Source of the DNA: an uncultured Oligoflexia bacterium
Lineage (GTDB): Bacteria > Bdellovibrionota > Bacteriovoracia > Bacteriovoracales > Bacteriovoracaceae
Direction of reading: 5' to 3'
Length of the DNA stretch: 5,569 nucleotides
Assembly: GCA_950060715.1 (NCBI GenBank)
Contig: CATLVA010000127.1
Span: 1-5,569 of the forward strand
In this document: positions 5,569-5,569 of the stretch, piece after piece
Position numbering within the stretch: the first letter of the stretch is position 1
Layout of the letters: each line of letters starts with the position of its first letter
Notes under the pieces: model-generated
Seen by the model: only the letters and a program-made list of their open reading frames with translations
Databases searched by the model: none
Told to the model about the DNA's origin: nothing
Translations under genes and position numbers: made by a program

Positions 5569-5569
5569 A

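Overview
The window reads as a contig from a Gram-negative bacterium of moderate to low GC. It carries a block of secreted proteins on the minus strand, a divergent htpG, and a foreign, very AT-rich tail fused into htpG. The HtpG style, the many signal-peptide proteins of unknown family and the composition would fit a Bdellovibrionota (Bacteriovorax-like) genome. This is an inference from style, not a match I could run.

Positions 1-4133 hold four genes on the minus strand, each starting with a clear signal peptide. In transcription order they are a 195-aa protein (3546-4133), a 406-aa protein (2235-3455), a 630-aa protein (277-2169) and an 83-aa cysteine-containing protein (13-264). The 195-aa gene has a very good sigma-54-type promoter at the expected distance and a hairpin behind it. 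The last three genes, with gaps of 65 and 12 nt, look like one operon. The 406-aa protein carries an R / T-x-x-x / E-F-x-F-P-G motif set reminiscent of R-S-E ADP-ribosyltransferases. The 630-aa protein joins an N-terminal HAD/NIF-phosphatase-like domain to a C-terminal region with a similar R and T-x-x-x...YG pattern. The working hypothesis is a secreted effector locus with two ART-like proteins and a small disulfide-type partner. No function is proven by sequence reading.

Positions 4257-4778 (minus) encode a single-domain asparaginase-like protein. It is divergent from htpG (4865 onward, plus). The 86-nt gap between them contains a perfect 10-bp inverted repeat and a heat-shock (sigma-32-like) promoter candidate for htpG.

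From about 5201 to the end, htpG homology stops abruptly. GC falls from roughly 37% to about 19% (hand counts), and the minus strand encodes an internal piece of a Xaa-Pro aminopeptidase of the type seen in AT-rich alphaproteobacteria. Both genes still fit their families across a shared stretch of about 20 bases (5179-5200). The simplest reading is a chimeric join of two organisms' DNA (assembly or amplification artefact), not a biological fusion.
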